Source: Alcaligenaceae bacterium (lineage in GTDB: Bacteria > Pseudomonadota > Gammaproteobacteria > Burkholderiales > Burkholderiaceae_B). Taken from it: a DNA stretch of 64,000 nt. The notes below the pieces were generated by a model, which was not told the origin of the DNA, did no database searches, and saw only the letters and a list, made by a program, of their open reading frames with translations. Below are positions 17,010-26,321 of this stretch, one piece after another. The first letter of the stretch is position 1. Each line of letters opens with the position of its first letter. The stretch is from NCBI GenBank assembly GCA_013416455.1, contig JACCES010000009.1:1-64000 (forward strand), read 5' to 3'. A program made the position numbers and the translations under genes.

Positions 17010-18230
17010 ATGGACAAGACGATCCCGCCCGGACACTACTGCGTCGCACTGCACCCGATCTGCGATCGACACTTCAACCATGTTGCCGACGAACTGATCT
17101 ACACGGTCAACAAGACCGGGCCCGGGGACACCGACGATCAGCTGACCGCTTCGGCAAGATCCTACATCACGATATTCCACGAGATCGGCCTGACGGCGCT
17201 GGTCGGACAGCGCCGCCTGCTCGTCCAGGTTCCCCGTCAATGGGTGATCGAGCCCGGCCTCATGCAGTTTCCGACCGAAAGCATCATCATCGGCCTGCCT
17301 CGGCAAATCATTCCGAATGCCCGGACCCTGAGCGCCGTCGAAACATTGCGCGAAAGCGGCTATACCCTTCTGGCCGACGACTCGCTCGTAGAGCGGGCTC
17401 CTGACACCTGGCTTCCGCGCATCCATATCGTACGCCTGGATCTGCGGCACAGCCCGTCCCTGGCGGAAAAGGCCGCGCGCTACGCACAGTCCGGCGTCGA
17501 GCTCATGGCCTGCGCGATCAGCACCATGGAACAGTTCAATCAATGCTGTGAACTGTCCTTCAGCCATTTCCAGGGGGAATTCTATGCCGCCGCCCAGAAG
17601 GTGGCCGGTTCGTCGTACAAACGCATGAGCAACCGCGCCGCCAGCCTGCAGTTGCTCAATGCGCTGTATGGCGGCGACCCCGAGATCAGCCGGATCGAAA
17701 CCTTGCTCGTCCAGGACCCGCAACTGTGCGCCCTGCTGTTCAAGCGCGTTCATGCCGCATCGGGCGAACGCGTCAGGCGGGCAACCAGCCTGCACCAGGT
17801 CATCATGCTGCTGGGCTTCGACAAGATCCGCTCCCTCGCAACCACGCTGCTGCTGGCCTACGACCAGCCCATCAAGCGTTTCCTGGTTCTCAAGGCGCTG
17901 GTCCGGGCCGCGCTCGCCCGGCGTCTGGCCGATCACATGGACGGCGTGGATCCGGACATGGCGTTCACCGTCGGCCTGTTCTCGATGATGGATCAGATCG
18001 AAGGCCTATCGCTGGCCGACACGATCGGCGAAGCCAGGCTGGACACCGTCATGGCCGACGCGCTGCTGCGCCACGAAGGCGAACTGGGGAAGATACTGAA
18101 ACTGATCCTCGCTTTCGAGAACGCCAGTCTGGACGACGCCGCGCTGTCCCAGCTGGGCCAGCTCAATGGCGACTATCTTGCAAGCGTGGCCTGGGCCCAG
18201 GATATCATCGCCCTTTCCGACGCCTCGTGA
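17010..18230 (+). CDS. EAL-like/HDOD signalling protein (YuxH/CdgJ type)
   Basis: 406 residues, 11 nt after the kinase gene. The first ~200 residues have the length and pattern of a degenerate EAL domain as found in EAL-HDOD proteins: no EAL motif is seen and the acidic metal ligands are missing, so c-di-GMP hydrolysis is unlikely. Residues about 205-400 form an HDOD domain (SYKRMSNRAASLQLLNAL, then LLVQDPQLCALLFKRVH and IMLLGFDKIRSLATTLLL). Such proteins link c-di-GMP signalling to motility or surface behaviour in other bacteria; the partner here is unknown. It completes a three-gene signalling operon. Confidence 0.85.
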   Translation: MDKTIPPGHYCVALHPICDRHFNHVADELIYTVNKTGPGDTDDQLTASARSYITIFHEIGLTALVGQRRLLVQVPRQWVIEPGLMQFPTESIIIGLPRQIIPNARTLSAVETLRESGYTLLADDSLVERAPDTWLPRIHIVRLDLRHSPSLAEKAARYAQSGVELMACAISTMEQFNQCCELSFSHFQGEFYAAAQKVAGSSYKRMSNRAASLQLLNALYGGDPEISRIETLLVQDPQLCALLFKRVHAASGERVRRATSLHQVIMLLGFDKIRSLATTLLLAYDQPIKRFLVLKALVRAALARRLADHMDGVDPDMAFTVGLFSMMDQIEGLSLADTIGEARLDTVMADALLRHEGELGKILKLILAFENASLDDAALSQLGQLNGDYLASVAWAQDIIALSDAS

Positions 18231-18255
18231 AGCCCGCGCCGCGCCGGCCGGGTTC

Positions 18256-19029
18256 TCAAGCCGCCGTTCCCGTCTCCAGCGCAGTCATCACCCGCCGCAG
18301 GATCCCGGCCGAATAATGGCTGGCCACCCCGGCCAGAAAACCGTTGAAATCATGAACGGCCGTATCGTCGGCCCGGTCCGAGATCGTGCGCACGACGGCG
18401 AATCGCACGCCGTACTCGTGGCAGATCTGCGCCACGGCCGCGCCCTCCATCTCCACGCACAGGGCATCGGGCAGTTCGTCGCGCAGCGACTGCGCGGCGG
18501 CCGCGCGGCTCACGAACTGGTCGCCGCTCACGATCAGACCCGAATGGACCCGGGGATCCGACAGGCAGAAGGCTTCCTGGGTGGCGGGGGAGATTTCCCG
18601 CCGCCAGTCGTGGTCCAGGTAGGCTCGCGTGGACTGTTCCACCATCGCGCTGAGCGCCGGGTCCGCCCCGATGCGGCTGTGGCCCAGCAAAGGAATCTCA
18701 TGGCGGGGAAAGATGGGACTGGCATCCATGTCGTGCTGCAGCAGCGAGGTGCCGATCACCACATCGCCCACGCGCACGTGACCGGCCACGCCCCCGGCCA
18801 GGCCGGTGAAAACGATGCGCTCGATGCCGAATTCGCGTATCAGTGTCACCGCCGTTGCCGCGGCGGCCACCTTGCCGATGCGCGCCAGGACCGCGACGCA
18901 GGGCTGGCCATGCAGCAGGCCCGCATGGTAGTCGCGCATGCCGATGCTGCGGATCGTCACGGATTCCATCTGCTTCAGCAGACCGGCGATTTCGTCGTGC
19001 ATGGCTGCCATGATGCCGATACGATGCAT
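18256..19029 (-). CDS. mtnN: 5'-methylthioadenosine/S-adenosylhomocysteine nucleosidase family protein
   Basis: 257 residues. The nucleoside phosphorylase fold is shown by IGIMAAMHDEIAGLL at the start, VFTGLAGGVAGHVRVGDVVI, VEMEGAAVAQIC with the substrate-binding Met-Glu, and VRTISDRAD with the catalytic Asp. The enzyme splits adenine from methylthioadenosine and S-adenosylhomocysteine in methyl-cycle and polyamine salvage. It is slightly longer than the E. coli enzyme (about 232 residues), with an insert around residues 105-150. It runs opposite to the preceding signalling operon and ends 26 nt from it. Confidence 0.88.
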   Translation of the reverse strand: MHRIGIMAAMHDEIAGLLKQMESVTIRSIGMRDYHAGLLHGQPCVAVLARIGKVAAAATAVTLIREFGIERIVFTGLAGGVAGHVRVGDVVIGTSLLQHDMDASPIFPRHEIPLLGHSRIGADPALSAMVEQSTRAYLDHDWRREISPATQEAFCLSDPRVHSGLIVSGDQFVSRAAAAQSLRDELPDALCVEMEGAAVAQICHEYGVRFAVVRTISDRADDTAVHDFNGFLAGVASHYSAGILRRVMTALETGTAA

Positions 19030-19196
19030 AATGCCCCCTCCTGTTCATGTGGCGCGCAGAAGATTAAAGCACGGAAGGAAAAATCCGGGGCCCATGCCCG
19101 GACGGCTGGGGAAAGCCCCTAGGAATCCGGCACGACAGCGATGAACCGACTCTCTATACTTGTTGCGCACCATCGCGCACTCCAAGAAGGCGGACC

Positions 19197-19673
19197 ATGT
19201 CACCCGTGCAATACCTGAATTCCATTGCGGAAGCATTCGGCGAACACATCGCGCTGGACGACGCCGACGTCGCCGTATCCTATTCGGAACTGGCGGTCGC
19301 GGTGCAGGCCATGAGCGTTGCGCTGGCCAACATGGACCCGACACCGGGCTCCACGGTCGCGATCTGCGCCGATTATGGCCATGAATACCTGGTCTCGGTG
19401 CTTGCGGTACAGGCCGCGGGCAAGAAGCTGCTGCCCCTGAGCCCCCACGCCGGCACCGACGAACTGGCCGCCGTCATCAACGCGGCGCTGCCCACCACCA
19501 TCATCGTCGACGCCCGCGGAAGCGCCCTCATTCCCTGCGATGAAGACTTCAAGATCCATTTTTCGCAGTTTCCCGGGCTGGTGATGACCTACCGCGGTGA
19601 AGACATGCCCACCCCGGAATCCTTCGAGACCTTCGACATTCCGCGGTCCGGGCAGCCAGACGCACAGGCCTGA
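19197..19673 (+). CDS. Stand-alone N-terminal subdomain of an AMP-binding (ANL) enzyme
   Basis: 158 residues resembling only the first part of acyl-CoA synthetases: IAEAFGEHIALDDADVAVSY, then SELAVAVQAMSVAL and a GSTVAICADYGHEYLVSVLA segment. The protein ends before the ATP/AMP-binding loop (no TSGTTG) and has no C-terminal lid, so it cannot adenylate. Codon use and GC look like the neighbours and there is no frameshift within the ORF or recognisable remainder downstream. It seems to be a genuine small protein rather than a fresh truncation. Function unknown; a regulatory or ligand-binding role is possible. Confidence 0.65.
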   Translation: MSPVQYLNSIAEAFGEHIALDDADVAVSYSELAVAVQAMSVALANMDPTPGSTVAICADYGHEYLVSVLAVQAAGKKLLPLSPHAGTDELAAVINAALPTTIIVDARGSALIPCDEDFKIHFSQFPGLVMTYRGEDMPTPESFETFDIPRSGQPDAQA

Positions 19674-19766
19674 AAGCCGCCGTTGCAGCCGGCGCGCCGG
19701 GCCACGGGCCGGAACCCTCGGCGCCCGCCTATAATCGCTGCAACGCAAACCCACCGCCTTCCCTCC

Positions 19767-20177
19767 ATGTCACAGACCACGCTCGATGATCTCTCCAGGC
19801 TGCTGCTGCGTCTCGTGCTGGGGGTGCTGATCCTGCTGCATGGCTGGGTCAAGATCCGCAACGGTGTCGGCGGCATCGAAGCCATGCTGGTCATGAGGGG
19901 GCTGCCCGCGTTCCTGGCCTGGGGCGCCTATGTCGGGGAAGTGCTCGCGCCGCTGCTGCTGATCGCGGGCATCTGGACACGCATGGCGGCGGCCATGGTG
20001 GCCCTGCACATGCTGGTTGCCGTGGCGCTCGCGCACAGCGGCCATCTGGCGATGTTCACGGCCGGCGGCGGCTGGCGCCTCGAACTGCAGGCCATGTTCC
20101 TGGCCGCGGCCCTGGCCATCCTCCTGCTTGGCGCCGGCCGTTACTCGGCGGGCGGGCGGGGCGGCCGCTGGAACTGA
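19767..20177 (+). CDS. DoxX family membrane protein
   Basis: 136 residues from ATG 19767; in-frame sequence upstream is not conserved in style. Four hydrophobic segments, with the opening LLLRLVLGVLILLHGWVKI and the AYVGEVLAPLLLIAGIWTRM motif typical of DoxX/SURF4-like proteins. It probably sits in the inner membrane. Family members have been linked to thiosulfate oxidation or redox stress, but most, including this one, have no defined role. It lies 14 nt upstream of the patatin gene and is probably co-transcribed. Confidence 0.8.
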   Translation: MSQTTLDDLSRLLLRLVLGVLILLHGWVKIRNGVGGIEAMLVMRGLPAFLAWGAYVGEVLAPLLLIAGIWTRMAAAMVALHMLVAVALAHSGHLAMFTAGGGWRLELQAMFLAAALAILLLGAGRYSAGGRGGRWN

Positions 20178-20191
20178 CCCGGAAGGCTCCC

Positions 20192-21100
20192 ATGACCCCT
20201 TCCCGACGCAAGCCCGTCATTGCGCTGGCCCTGGGCAGCGGCTCGGCGCGGGGCTGGGCCCACATCGGCGTACTGAAGGCACTGGAACGCGCCGGCATAC
20301 GCCCCGACCTCATCTGCGGGACGTCGATCGGCGCGCTGGTGGCCGCCGCCTATGCCGTGGGCGAACTCGATCGCTTCGAACAGTGGGTGACGCAGCTCAA
20401 GGTCCGGGACGTCGTTTCCCTCATGGATTTTCATCTCAATGGCGGCATGCTCAAGGGCGAACGCCTCATGGGCTTCTTCCAGCGGCATTTCATCGATTGC
20501 CCCGTCAGCGACCTGAAGCTGCCCTTCGCCGCCGTGGCGACCGACCTGCATACCGGCCAGGAAATCTGGCTGAGGGAAGGCTCCACCACCGACGTGGTGC
20601 GCGCATCCATCGCGCTGCCGGGCCTGTTCTCGCCGGTATGGCACGATGACAGGCTGCTGGTCGACGGCGGCCTGGTGAACCCCGTGCCCGTCTCGCTCGC
20701 CCGGGCGATGGGGGCCGACATCGTGCTGGCCGTCGATCTGAACACCGACATACTGGGCCGCCATACCGGCGCCCCGACGGAACAGCAGGTGCGCACCAGC
20801 GTGGGCAGCGCGTGGCGGGCCCATGTACCTGAAGCGCTTTCCGCCCTGCTGCCCGAAAACGGGCCGGAACAAGAAAGAATGCCGTCCCTCATCGACATTC
20901 TTGCCGCCAGCATCAACATCATGCAGGTGCGCATCACCCGCAGCCGCATGGCGGGCGACCCGGCCGATGCCGTGATCGCCCCCCGCCTGGCGGCATATGG
21001 GCTGATGGACTTCCACAAGGCCGAATCCGCCATCGAGGAAGGCGTCCTGGCCGCGGAAGCCAGCCTGCCCGGGCTGCGGCTGCTGGGCCTGGGCGACTGA
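20192..21100 (+). CDS. rssA: Patatin-like phospholipase (RssA type)
   Basis: 302 residues, with GGAAGG 5 nt before ATG 20192. The patatin fold is clear: oxyanion stretch LGSGSARGWAHIGVL, nucleophile elbow GTSIG with Ser near residue 45, and the dyad Asp in DGGLVNPVPVSL. There is no signal peptide, so it acts in the cytoplasm or at the inner face of the membrane. It is a predicted serine lipid hydrolase; the physiological substrate of RssA-type proteins is not established. Length and start agree with E. coli RssA. Confidence 0.85.
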   Translation: MTPSRRKPVIALALGSGSARGWAHIGVLKALERAGIRPDLICGTSIGALVAAAYAVGELDRFEQWVTQLKVRDVVSLMDFHLNGGMLKGERLMGFFQRHFIDCPVSDLKLPFAAVATDLHTGQEIWLREGSTTDVVRASIALPGLFSPVWHDDRLLVDGGLVNPVPVSLARAMGADIVLAVDLNTDILGRHTGAPTEQQVRTSVGSAWRAHVPEALSALLPENGPEQERMPSLIDILAASINIMQVRITRSRMAGDPADAVIAPRLAAYGLMDFHKAESAIEEGVLAAEASLPGLRLLGLGD

Positions 21101-21173
21101 ACCGGCACGCCAGGCGCCAGGCGCGGCCGCGGCATGGCGGCCGGCCTGGTAGCGCCAGAGTCCTGTCAGGACA

Positions 21174-23153
21174 CTAGTAGACGCCCGAGAACTGCCTGAG
21201 GACGTCGGGGTTTTCCAGCGTGGACGTATCCTGGTCGATGTCCCGACCTTCGGCGACCAGCCGCAGCAGACGGCGCATGATCTTGCCGGAACGCGTCTTG
21301 GGCAGGCTGTTGCCGAAGCGGATATCGCGCGGTTTGGCGATCGGGCCCACCTGCTGCGCCACCCAGTCGCGCAGTCTGGCGGCGATCTCACGGGCCTCGG
21401 CGCCGTCGGGGGCCGGCTGCTTGAGCATGACGAAGGCCACCACCGCTTCGCCGGTCGTGGCATCCGGGCGCCCCACGACAGCGGCCTCGGCAACCATTTC
21501 ATGGGCCACCAGTGCGGATTCGATCTCGGTGCCGCCAAGCCGGTGTCCCGACACGCTGAGCACGTCGTCGGTACGGCCGAGTATCCAGAAATAGCCGTCT
21601 TCATCGCGCTGCGCATTGTCGCCCGCAAGATAGATGCCGCCCAACTCTTCGGGAAAATAGCTCGTGCGGTAGCGTTTTTCGTCGCCCCAGACGGCGCGTA
21701 TCATCGCCGGCCAGGGGCGCTTGATCACGAGCAGGCCGCCGGCGCCCGGCGGCAGCTCATTGCCGGCCTCGTCGACCACCGCCGCCTCGATGCCGGGCAG
21801 AGGCAAAGTGCACGACCCCGGCTTCAGGGGGGTGGCGCCGGGCAGCGGCGCAATGATGTGCCCGCCGGTTTCCGTCTGCCACCAGGTATCGACAATAGGG
21901 CAACGCGACTGCCCGACGTTCTCGTAGTACCACATCCAGGCCTCGGGGTTGATCGGTTCACCCACCGAACCCAGCAGACGCAAGCTGGAAAGATCGTACT
22001 CGCGGGGATGATGCCCGGGGCTCTGCTCGGACGCCTTGATGAGCGAGCGGATCGCGGTCGGGGCCGTATAGAAGACCGAAACCCGATGGCGCTGGATCAT
22101 TTCCCAGAAGCGGCCGGCGTTCGGGTAGGTGGGTATGCCTTCGAAAATGATCTGGGTCAGGCCGGCGGCCAGCGTCCCGTAAGCGATGTAGGAATGGCCG
22201 GTCACCCAGCCCACATCGGCCGTGCACCAAAACACATCGTCGGGACGCGCATCGAACACCCATTCCGTGGTGGCCTTGGCCCACAGCAGATAACCGGCCG
22301 AAGAATGCTGCACACCCTTGGGCTTGCCCGTCGACCCCGAGGTATAGAGCACGAACAGGGGATGCTCGGCGCCCACCGGTTCGGGTTCGCACTGCTCGGC
22401 CTGGCCTTCTTCTAGGTCGTGCAGCCACATGTCGCGGCCGTCGACGCGGTTGATCTCGGCGCCGCAGCGCTGATAGACGACGACTTTCTCGACGACCTCG
22501 GCCCCTTCGTAGGCCAGGGCTTCATCCACGGCCGTCTTCAGGGGAATCTGGCGGCCGCCGCGCAGTTGGGCATCGGCGGTGAAGACCAGCCGGGCGCCGA
22601 CATCGACGATGCGCTGATGCAGGCTGCGGGCCGAGAAGCCGCCGAAAACCACCGAATGGGTCAGGCCCAGACGCGCGCAGGCCTGCATGATGGCGACGGC
22701 TTCGATGGACATCGGCAGGTACAGGATGGCGCGGTCGCCCTTGCCGTAGCCCAGGGCGCGGATGCCGTTGGCGATGCGGCAGACCCGGGCATGCAGCTGG
22801 CGATAGCTGACGGTCTGCACCGTTCCATCGTCCGCCTCGAAGATGAGGGCGGTCTTGTCGGCGTTGCCGTTGCGCAGATGCACGTCGAGGCAGTTCTCCG
22901 AGACGTTCAGCTCGCCATCCTCGAACCAGGTGTAGAAAGGCGCGTTCGACTCGTCGAGCACCTTGGTGAAGGGCTTGCGCCATACCAGCCCGGATTCCGC
23001 CATGCGGCGCCAGAAGCCCTCGGGGTCGTTCCCGGCTTCATCGCACAGCGCCCGGTACTGGTCCATGCCGGCTATCCGCGCCTGCGCGGAAAACGGCTCG
23101 CCAGGGTTGAAGACCCTTTTCTCGACCAGCATGGTATTGATCGTAGACGACAT
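21174..23153 (-). CDS. acs: Acetyl-CoA synthetase
   Basis: 659 residues, normal length. AGGAG precedes ATG 23153. Signature motifs are the P-loop [30 protein letters not shown] at the active site, [14 protein letters not shown] at the hinge and [14 protein letters not shown], whose Lys is the acetylation-controlled catalytic residue. The cytoplasmic enzyme turns acetate, ATP and CoA into acetyl-CoA and AMP. A propionyl-CoA synthetase is the main alternative, but the W in WWQTETGG favours acetate. It stands alone, facing the rssA gene. Confidence 0.93.
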   Translation of the reverse strand: MSSTINTMLVEKRVFNPGEPFSAQARIAGMDQYRALCDEAGNDPEGFWRRMAESGLVWRKPFTKVLDESNAPFYTWFEDGELNVSENCLDVHLRNGNADKTALIFEADDGTVQTVSYRQLHARVCRIANGIRALGYGKGDRAILYLPMSIEAVAIMQACARLGLTHSVVFGGFSARSLHQRIVDVGARLVFTADAQLRGGRQIPLKTAVDEALAYEGAEVVEKVVVYQRCGAEINRVDGRDMWLHDLEEGQAEQCEPEPVGAEHPLFVLYTSGSTGKPKGVQHSSAGYLLWAKATTEWVFDARPDDVFWCTADVGWVTGHSYIAYGTLAAGLTQIIFEGIPTYPNAGRFWEMIQRHRVSVFYTAPTAIRSLIKASEQSPGHHPREYDLSSLRLLGSVGEPINPEAWMWYYENVGQSRCPIVDTWWQTETGGHIIAPLPGATPLKPGSCTLPLPGIEAAVVDEAGNELPPGAGGLLVIKRPWPAMIRAVWGDEKRYRTSYFPEELGGIYLAGDNAQRDEDGYFWILGRTDDVLSVSGHRLGGTEIESALVAHEMVAEAAVVGRPDATTGEAVVAFVMLKQPAPDGAEAREIAARLRDWVAQQVGPIAKPRDIRFGNSLPKTRSGKIMRRLLRLVAEGRDIDQDTSTLENPDVLRQFSGVY

Positions 23154-23406
23154 TACTGCTCCTCCAATGATTCCAGCCGCCCGGAATGGCGGCGCTTCTT
23201 AGGCAAATGGATGGGTGTATGGGCACCCGCCCGGATCACGGCAGGCTTGGGCCGCCCCGCCCGCCCGGAATCTGCGGGCAGGCATGCGGCCGGACGCCGC
23301 CGGATAGCGGCCCATGATATCAGGCCATGGGGTATTGCCGGGCGGGAGGGCGGGGGCATGGGAGACAATGGGAAGCTGTGGGCGGCGCGAATTTGCAAGG
23401 CCCACG

Positions 23407-23643
23407 AGAGCCCCGATCCATCACCGCACCGAGAACCGGGTGCGAGCCCACCTCTTCCTGTGCATGCTCGCCTACTACGTCGAGTGGCACCTGAAGGAGG
23501 CCTGGCGCGAGATCACCTTCGCCGACACTGAGCAGGGCGGCAAAGCCTCGCGCGACCCGGTCGCGCCGGCTGTGCGAAGCGAATCGGCCAAGACCAAGGC
23601 CGCCTCGAAGCGGCTGCCCGATGGCACTTTGCGCAACACTTGC
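23407..23643 (+). pseudogene. IS1634-family transposase fragment
   Basis: About 76 residues resemble the C-terminal part of IS1634-type transposases: IHHRTENRVRAHLFLCMLAY then YVEWHLKEAWR, and TRDPVAPA-like sequence (SRDPVAPAVRSESA). After DGT the family sequence is shortened directly to RNTC and the frame runs on into unrelated sequence, so an internal deletion and loss of both ends are evident. No terminal repeats were recognised. It marks the left edge of the TetR/TRAP block. Confidence 0.65.
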
Positions 23644-23829
23644 GTCTACAGCATCATCGCTGCCGCATGGCCCGCTGTGCGCATCTTGAGGGTAAGTTGC
23701 AACGGCACAAAAACTGATGCCGCCGGCAACCGCCCGGACAGCAGGAAATACACGTTCAAAGACTGGGTGTCCTGGTGCGTGAGAGGCGAATTCCTTGTCA
23801 ACTCAGAGAAACATTGCCACCTGCGACAA

Positions 23830-24393
23830 TCAAAGGTCATGCAAAAGGAAGGCCTTCAACTGCGACAGCATTTGCTTGAATGGTTTTGTGCTTTTGGTCC
23901 CCCTTGAAACCAGCAAGGCACCTTCGATCCAGCAGACGGCGGTCTCCGCGCGGCCAAGGGCCATTTTTCGCAAAAGACCGGCCTCTTCAAGCACAGCCGA
24001 AAGCTCGTCAATCCAGCGCTTCAGACCGCTGACGATGTACTGCTCGAATTCCTCCGGCACAGCCGTCATGGCGAACACGCCCAACAGGCAGGATTCTTCT
24101 CCATTGCAGTAGTAAGTATCCAGATTCCTCAAGAACTGGGCGATACGCTGCGCGGGGGCATCGCCGCTCCTCAACGGTTGCAGTATCTGCTCGGAAAAAA
24201 GCATCTCCGCGCGTTCGATGACTGCCAGTGCCATCTCCTGCTTCCCATTTGGAAAGTGGTAGTACAGGCTGGCTTTGCCAAGACCCGATGCTTTCGCCAG
24301 CCGAGAAAGCGAGGCCGCCTCGTAACCTTGATCCCGAAAGACCTTGGCCAGGCGATCCAGCACATCTTCTTTGGAAACAGCGGCGGAAGTCAT
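23830..24393 (-). CDS. TetR/AcrR family transcriptional regulator
   Basis: 187 residues from ATG 24393 (AAAGG 8 nt upstream); an upstream in-frame ATG at 24429 is possible. The N-terminal helix-turn-helix reads SKEDVLDRLAKVFRDQGYEA then LAKASGLGKASLYYHFPNGK, the TetR pattern. The C-terminal ligand domain has SCLLGVFAM and resembles the LmrA/YxaF-type group. It is divergent from the TRAP/CoA operon with a shared control region at 24430-24629. It probably represses that operon and responds to the transported acid or its CoA ester. Confidence 0.88.
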   Translation of the reverse strand: MTSAAVSKEDVLDRLAKVFRDQGYEAASLSRLAKASGLGKASLYYHFPNGKQEMALAVIERAEMLFSEQILQPLRSGDAPAQRIAQFLRNLDTYYCNGEESCLLGVFAMTAVPEEFEQYIVSGLKRWIDELSAVLEEAGLLRKMALGRAETAVCWIEGALLVSRGTKSTKPFKQMLSQLKAFLLHDL

Positions 24394-24492
24394 TGCACAG
24401 ACCTTTGCATAGTGGATGTCCTTACACATAGAGCCGGCGGCGCGGGCACTTCTGCCAGCCGCGTGTATATGCCTATACTGGCTGCAGTATAT

Positions 24493-24575
24493 ACCGATCG
24501 ATCGTTCAAAAAAACAGTTGACATATTAATTTGCCCGCTCTAATCTGACCGTGATTTCTGACAGAACGTTCGGTT
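24493..24575 (+). promoter_or_regulatory. Promoter and candidate TetR operators of the TRAP/CoA operon
   Basis: A strong sigma-70-like promoter: TTGACA (24518-24523), 17-nt spacer, TAATCT (24541-24546), about 85 nt before dctP. It is bracketed by related palindrome-like sites, ACCGATCGATCGTTC at 24493-24507 and GAACGTTCGGTT at 24564-24575; the second is an inverted, shortened version of the first. Sites on both sides of a promoter next to a divergent TetR gene suggest repression by occlusion or looping. Confidence 0.65.
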
Positions 24576-24629
24576 AGCAAAATAACAATACCGAGTACGA
24601 ATGAAAGACACTAGACAGGAGGAGAAATC

Positions 24630-25769
24630 ATGAAGCGTTTACCTTTCCAGTTCACCGCAAAAATTCTTCTAGCGGCATCTCTAGCAGCCACGTGCGGCCT
24701 TGTCGCGCCAACGATGGCTCAAGCGGCCAACGCCGGAAAACCGATAGTCCGGCTTTCCTTCTCCAGCGCGTTGGGTCCGGACACGGCCGTCAACAAGCAA
24801 GCCAAGTGGTACATGCAGGAAGTCGAACGGCTCAGCCAGGGACAAATTCAGTGGGATGAGTTCTACGCCGCGTCCCTTTTGACCTCGGTCGACACTGTTA
24901 GCGGCGTGGCGGACGGCCGGGCGGACGTTGCATATTTTGCCTCGGTCTACGATCCCTCCCGATTCCCGCTGATGGACATAGGGTTTGTACCCGTTCCCGG
25001 AAGCAATAGCGCCGGAAACGCGCGTGCATGGCGGGAGCTGATGGAGGAAAACGAGGCGCTGCAAGCGGAAGCGCGCGCCGCGGGAGTCAAGGTACTGATA
25101 TTCAATGGCGTGGCCAATACATCAAATATCGCGACCAAAACACCTTACGATAATCTTCAGGGATTCAAAGGCAAGCGGGTACGCTTTGTAGGACCCGTCA
25201 CAACGGGGATCCGCGCGCTCGGCGCCAATCCGACCAGCATTGCACCCGAAGACATTTACGAATCCATGGAGCGTGGACTGATCGACGGCATCGGCGGCAC
25301 CTCGATCGAGTCCGTCATTGGCAGTGGATGGCACGAAGTCGCGCCCTGGATGCATTACCTCCCCATCGGGAACTATGCATCCTCGCTTGGAATCATCATC
25401 GGCCAGAGAACGTGGGACGGCCTGCCTGACCATCTAAAAACGGTCATGATGGAAGTGGCCGACAACTACTACGAACAGCTCCCGAGCTTGCTTGCCGCTT
25501 CTGAAAAAGAGGCGTGCGACAAACTGCTCGCTGCCGGTGGAGGCACTGTCATTTATGACCACAGGACTCCGGGCGCGCAGGAATGGCTCGACGCGGTGGG
25601 CGACTCCATGTTCGAGGTTTGGCGTGACAATGCCCGCCGCAGCCGGGCCAGCAAAGAAGCGATTATTTCCGTTGAAAAAGACTACAAGGAAAAGTTGCTG
25701 AAGCACGCCAGCTTGCCGGACTATACGCCCGGAGAAGTCCTGTGCTCCGCCCGCACAAAACAAGGCTGA
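24630..25769 (+). CDS. dctP: TRAP transporter substrate-binding protein
   Basis: 379 residues with AGGAGGAG before ATG 24630. Signal peptide at about 1-32 (ending PTMAQA-A). DctP fold: FYAASLLTSVDTVSGVADGR, FKGKRVRFVGP carrying the Arg expected to bind a carboxylate, and ESMERGLIDGIGG, the family signature. It captures an organic acid in the periplasm and hands it to DctQM. The presence of racemase, hydratase and acyl-CoA ligase genes downstream suggests a monocarboxylate rather than a C4-dicarboxylate. First gene of the operon. Confidence 0.88.
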   Translation: MKRLPFQFTAKILLAASLAATCGLVAPTMAQAANAGKPIVRLSFSSALGPDTAVNKQAKWYMQEVERLSQGQIQWDEFYAASLLTSVDTVSGVADGRADVAYFASVYDPSRFPLMDIGFVPVPGSNSAGNARAWRELMEENEALQAEARAAGVKVLIFNGVANTSNIATKTPYDNLQGFKGKRVRFVGPVTTGIRALGANPTSIAPEDIYESMERGLIDGIGGTSIESVIGSGWHEVAPWMHYLPIGNYASSLGIIIGQRTWDGLPDHLKTVMMEVADNYYEQLPSLLAASEKEACDKLLAAGGGTVIYDHRTPGAQEWLDAVGDSMFEVWRDNARRSRASKEAIISVEKDYKEKLLKHASLPDYTPGEVLCSARTKQG

Positions 25770-25806
25770 ACGCCCATGAGCCCCCTCCTTTCTCAAAAGG
25801 AAGACC

Positions 25807-26292
25807 ATGAACTATAGAAACTCACCAACAGAGTGGGCCGCTGTTATCGCGGGCATGGGCATTGTCGCGCTGATGCTACTTACGGTGGCGGATGTTCTGT
25901 TGCGCAAGCTTACCGGCCAGGGAGTCCCGGGGACCGTGGAGTACAGCGAGGTCATCCTGGCAAGCTGCGTGTTCATGGGCCTGGCCATCGCCGAGCAGTC
26001 GGGCGCCAACGTCAAAACCAATCTGATGACTTCACGGCTGTCTCCAGGCCGTCGCCGGGCGTTCGTCATGCCCGCCATCGCGGCCTGCCTTTTCTTCATG
26101 CTGTTGCTCATCTATGCCACAGGCATGAACGCCTATGACTCCGTCCTTCGTTCCGAATCCCGTTTCGGGCTGATACGGGTTCCCATCTGGCCGGCGCGTG
26201 TCGCGCTGACGCTGGGGCTTGTGCTGATGTTGACAGAATACCTCGTCAATGTCCGCCGAAAGCGTCCACAAGACCCCATTCAGACCATTTAG
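25807..26292 (+). CDS. dctQ: TRAP transporter small permease
   Basis: 161 residues with four hydrophobic helices, the DctQ size and pattern. EYSEVILASCVFMGLAIAEQ in the middle and a positively charged segment SRLSPGRRRAF before helix 3 are typical. It forms the membrane complex with the large permease 30 nt downstream and supports sodium-driven uptake. It is 37 nt after dctP, so it is clearly in the same transcript. Confidence 0.85.
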   Translation: MNYRNSPTEWAAVIAGMGIVALMLLTVADVLLRKLTGQGVPGTVEYSEVILASCVFMGLAIAEQSGANVKTNLMTSRLSPGRRRAFVMPAIAACLFFMLLLIYATGMNAYDSVLRSESRFGLIRVPIWPARVALTLGLVLMLTEYLVNVRRKRPQDPIQTI

Positions 26293-26321
26293 TCGGAAAA
26301 ACCGCGCCGGGAGCATAAAAA

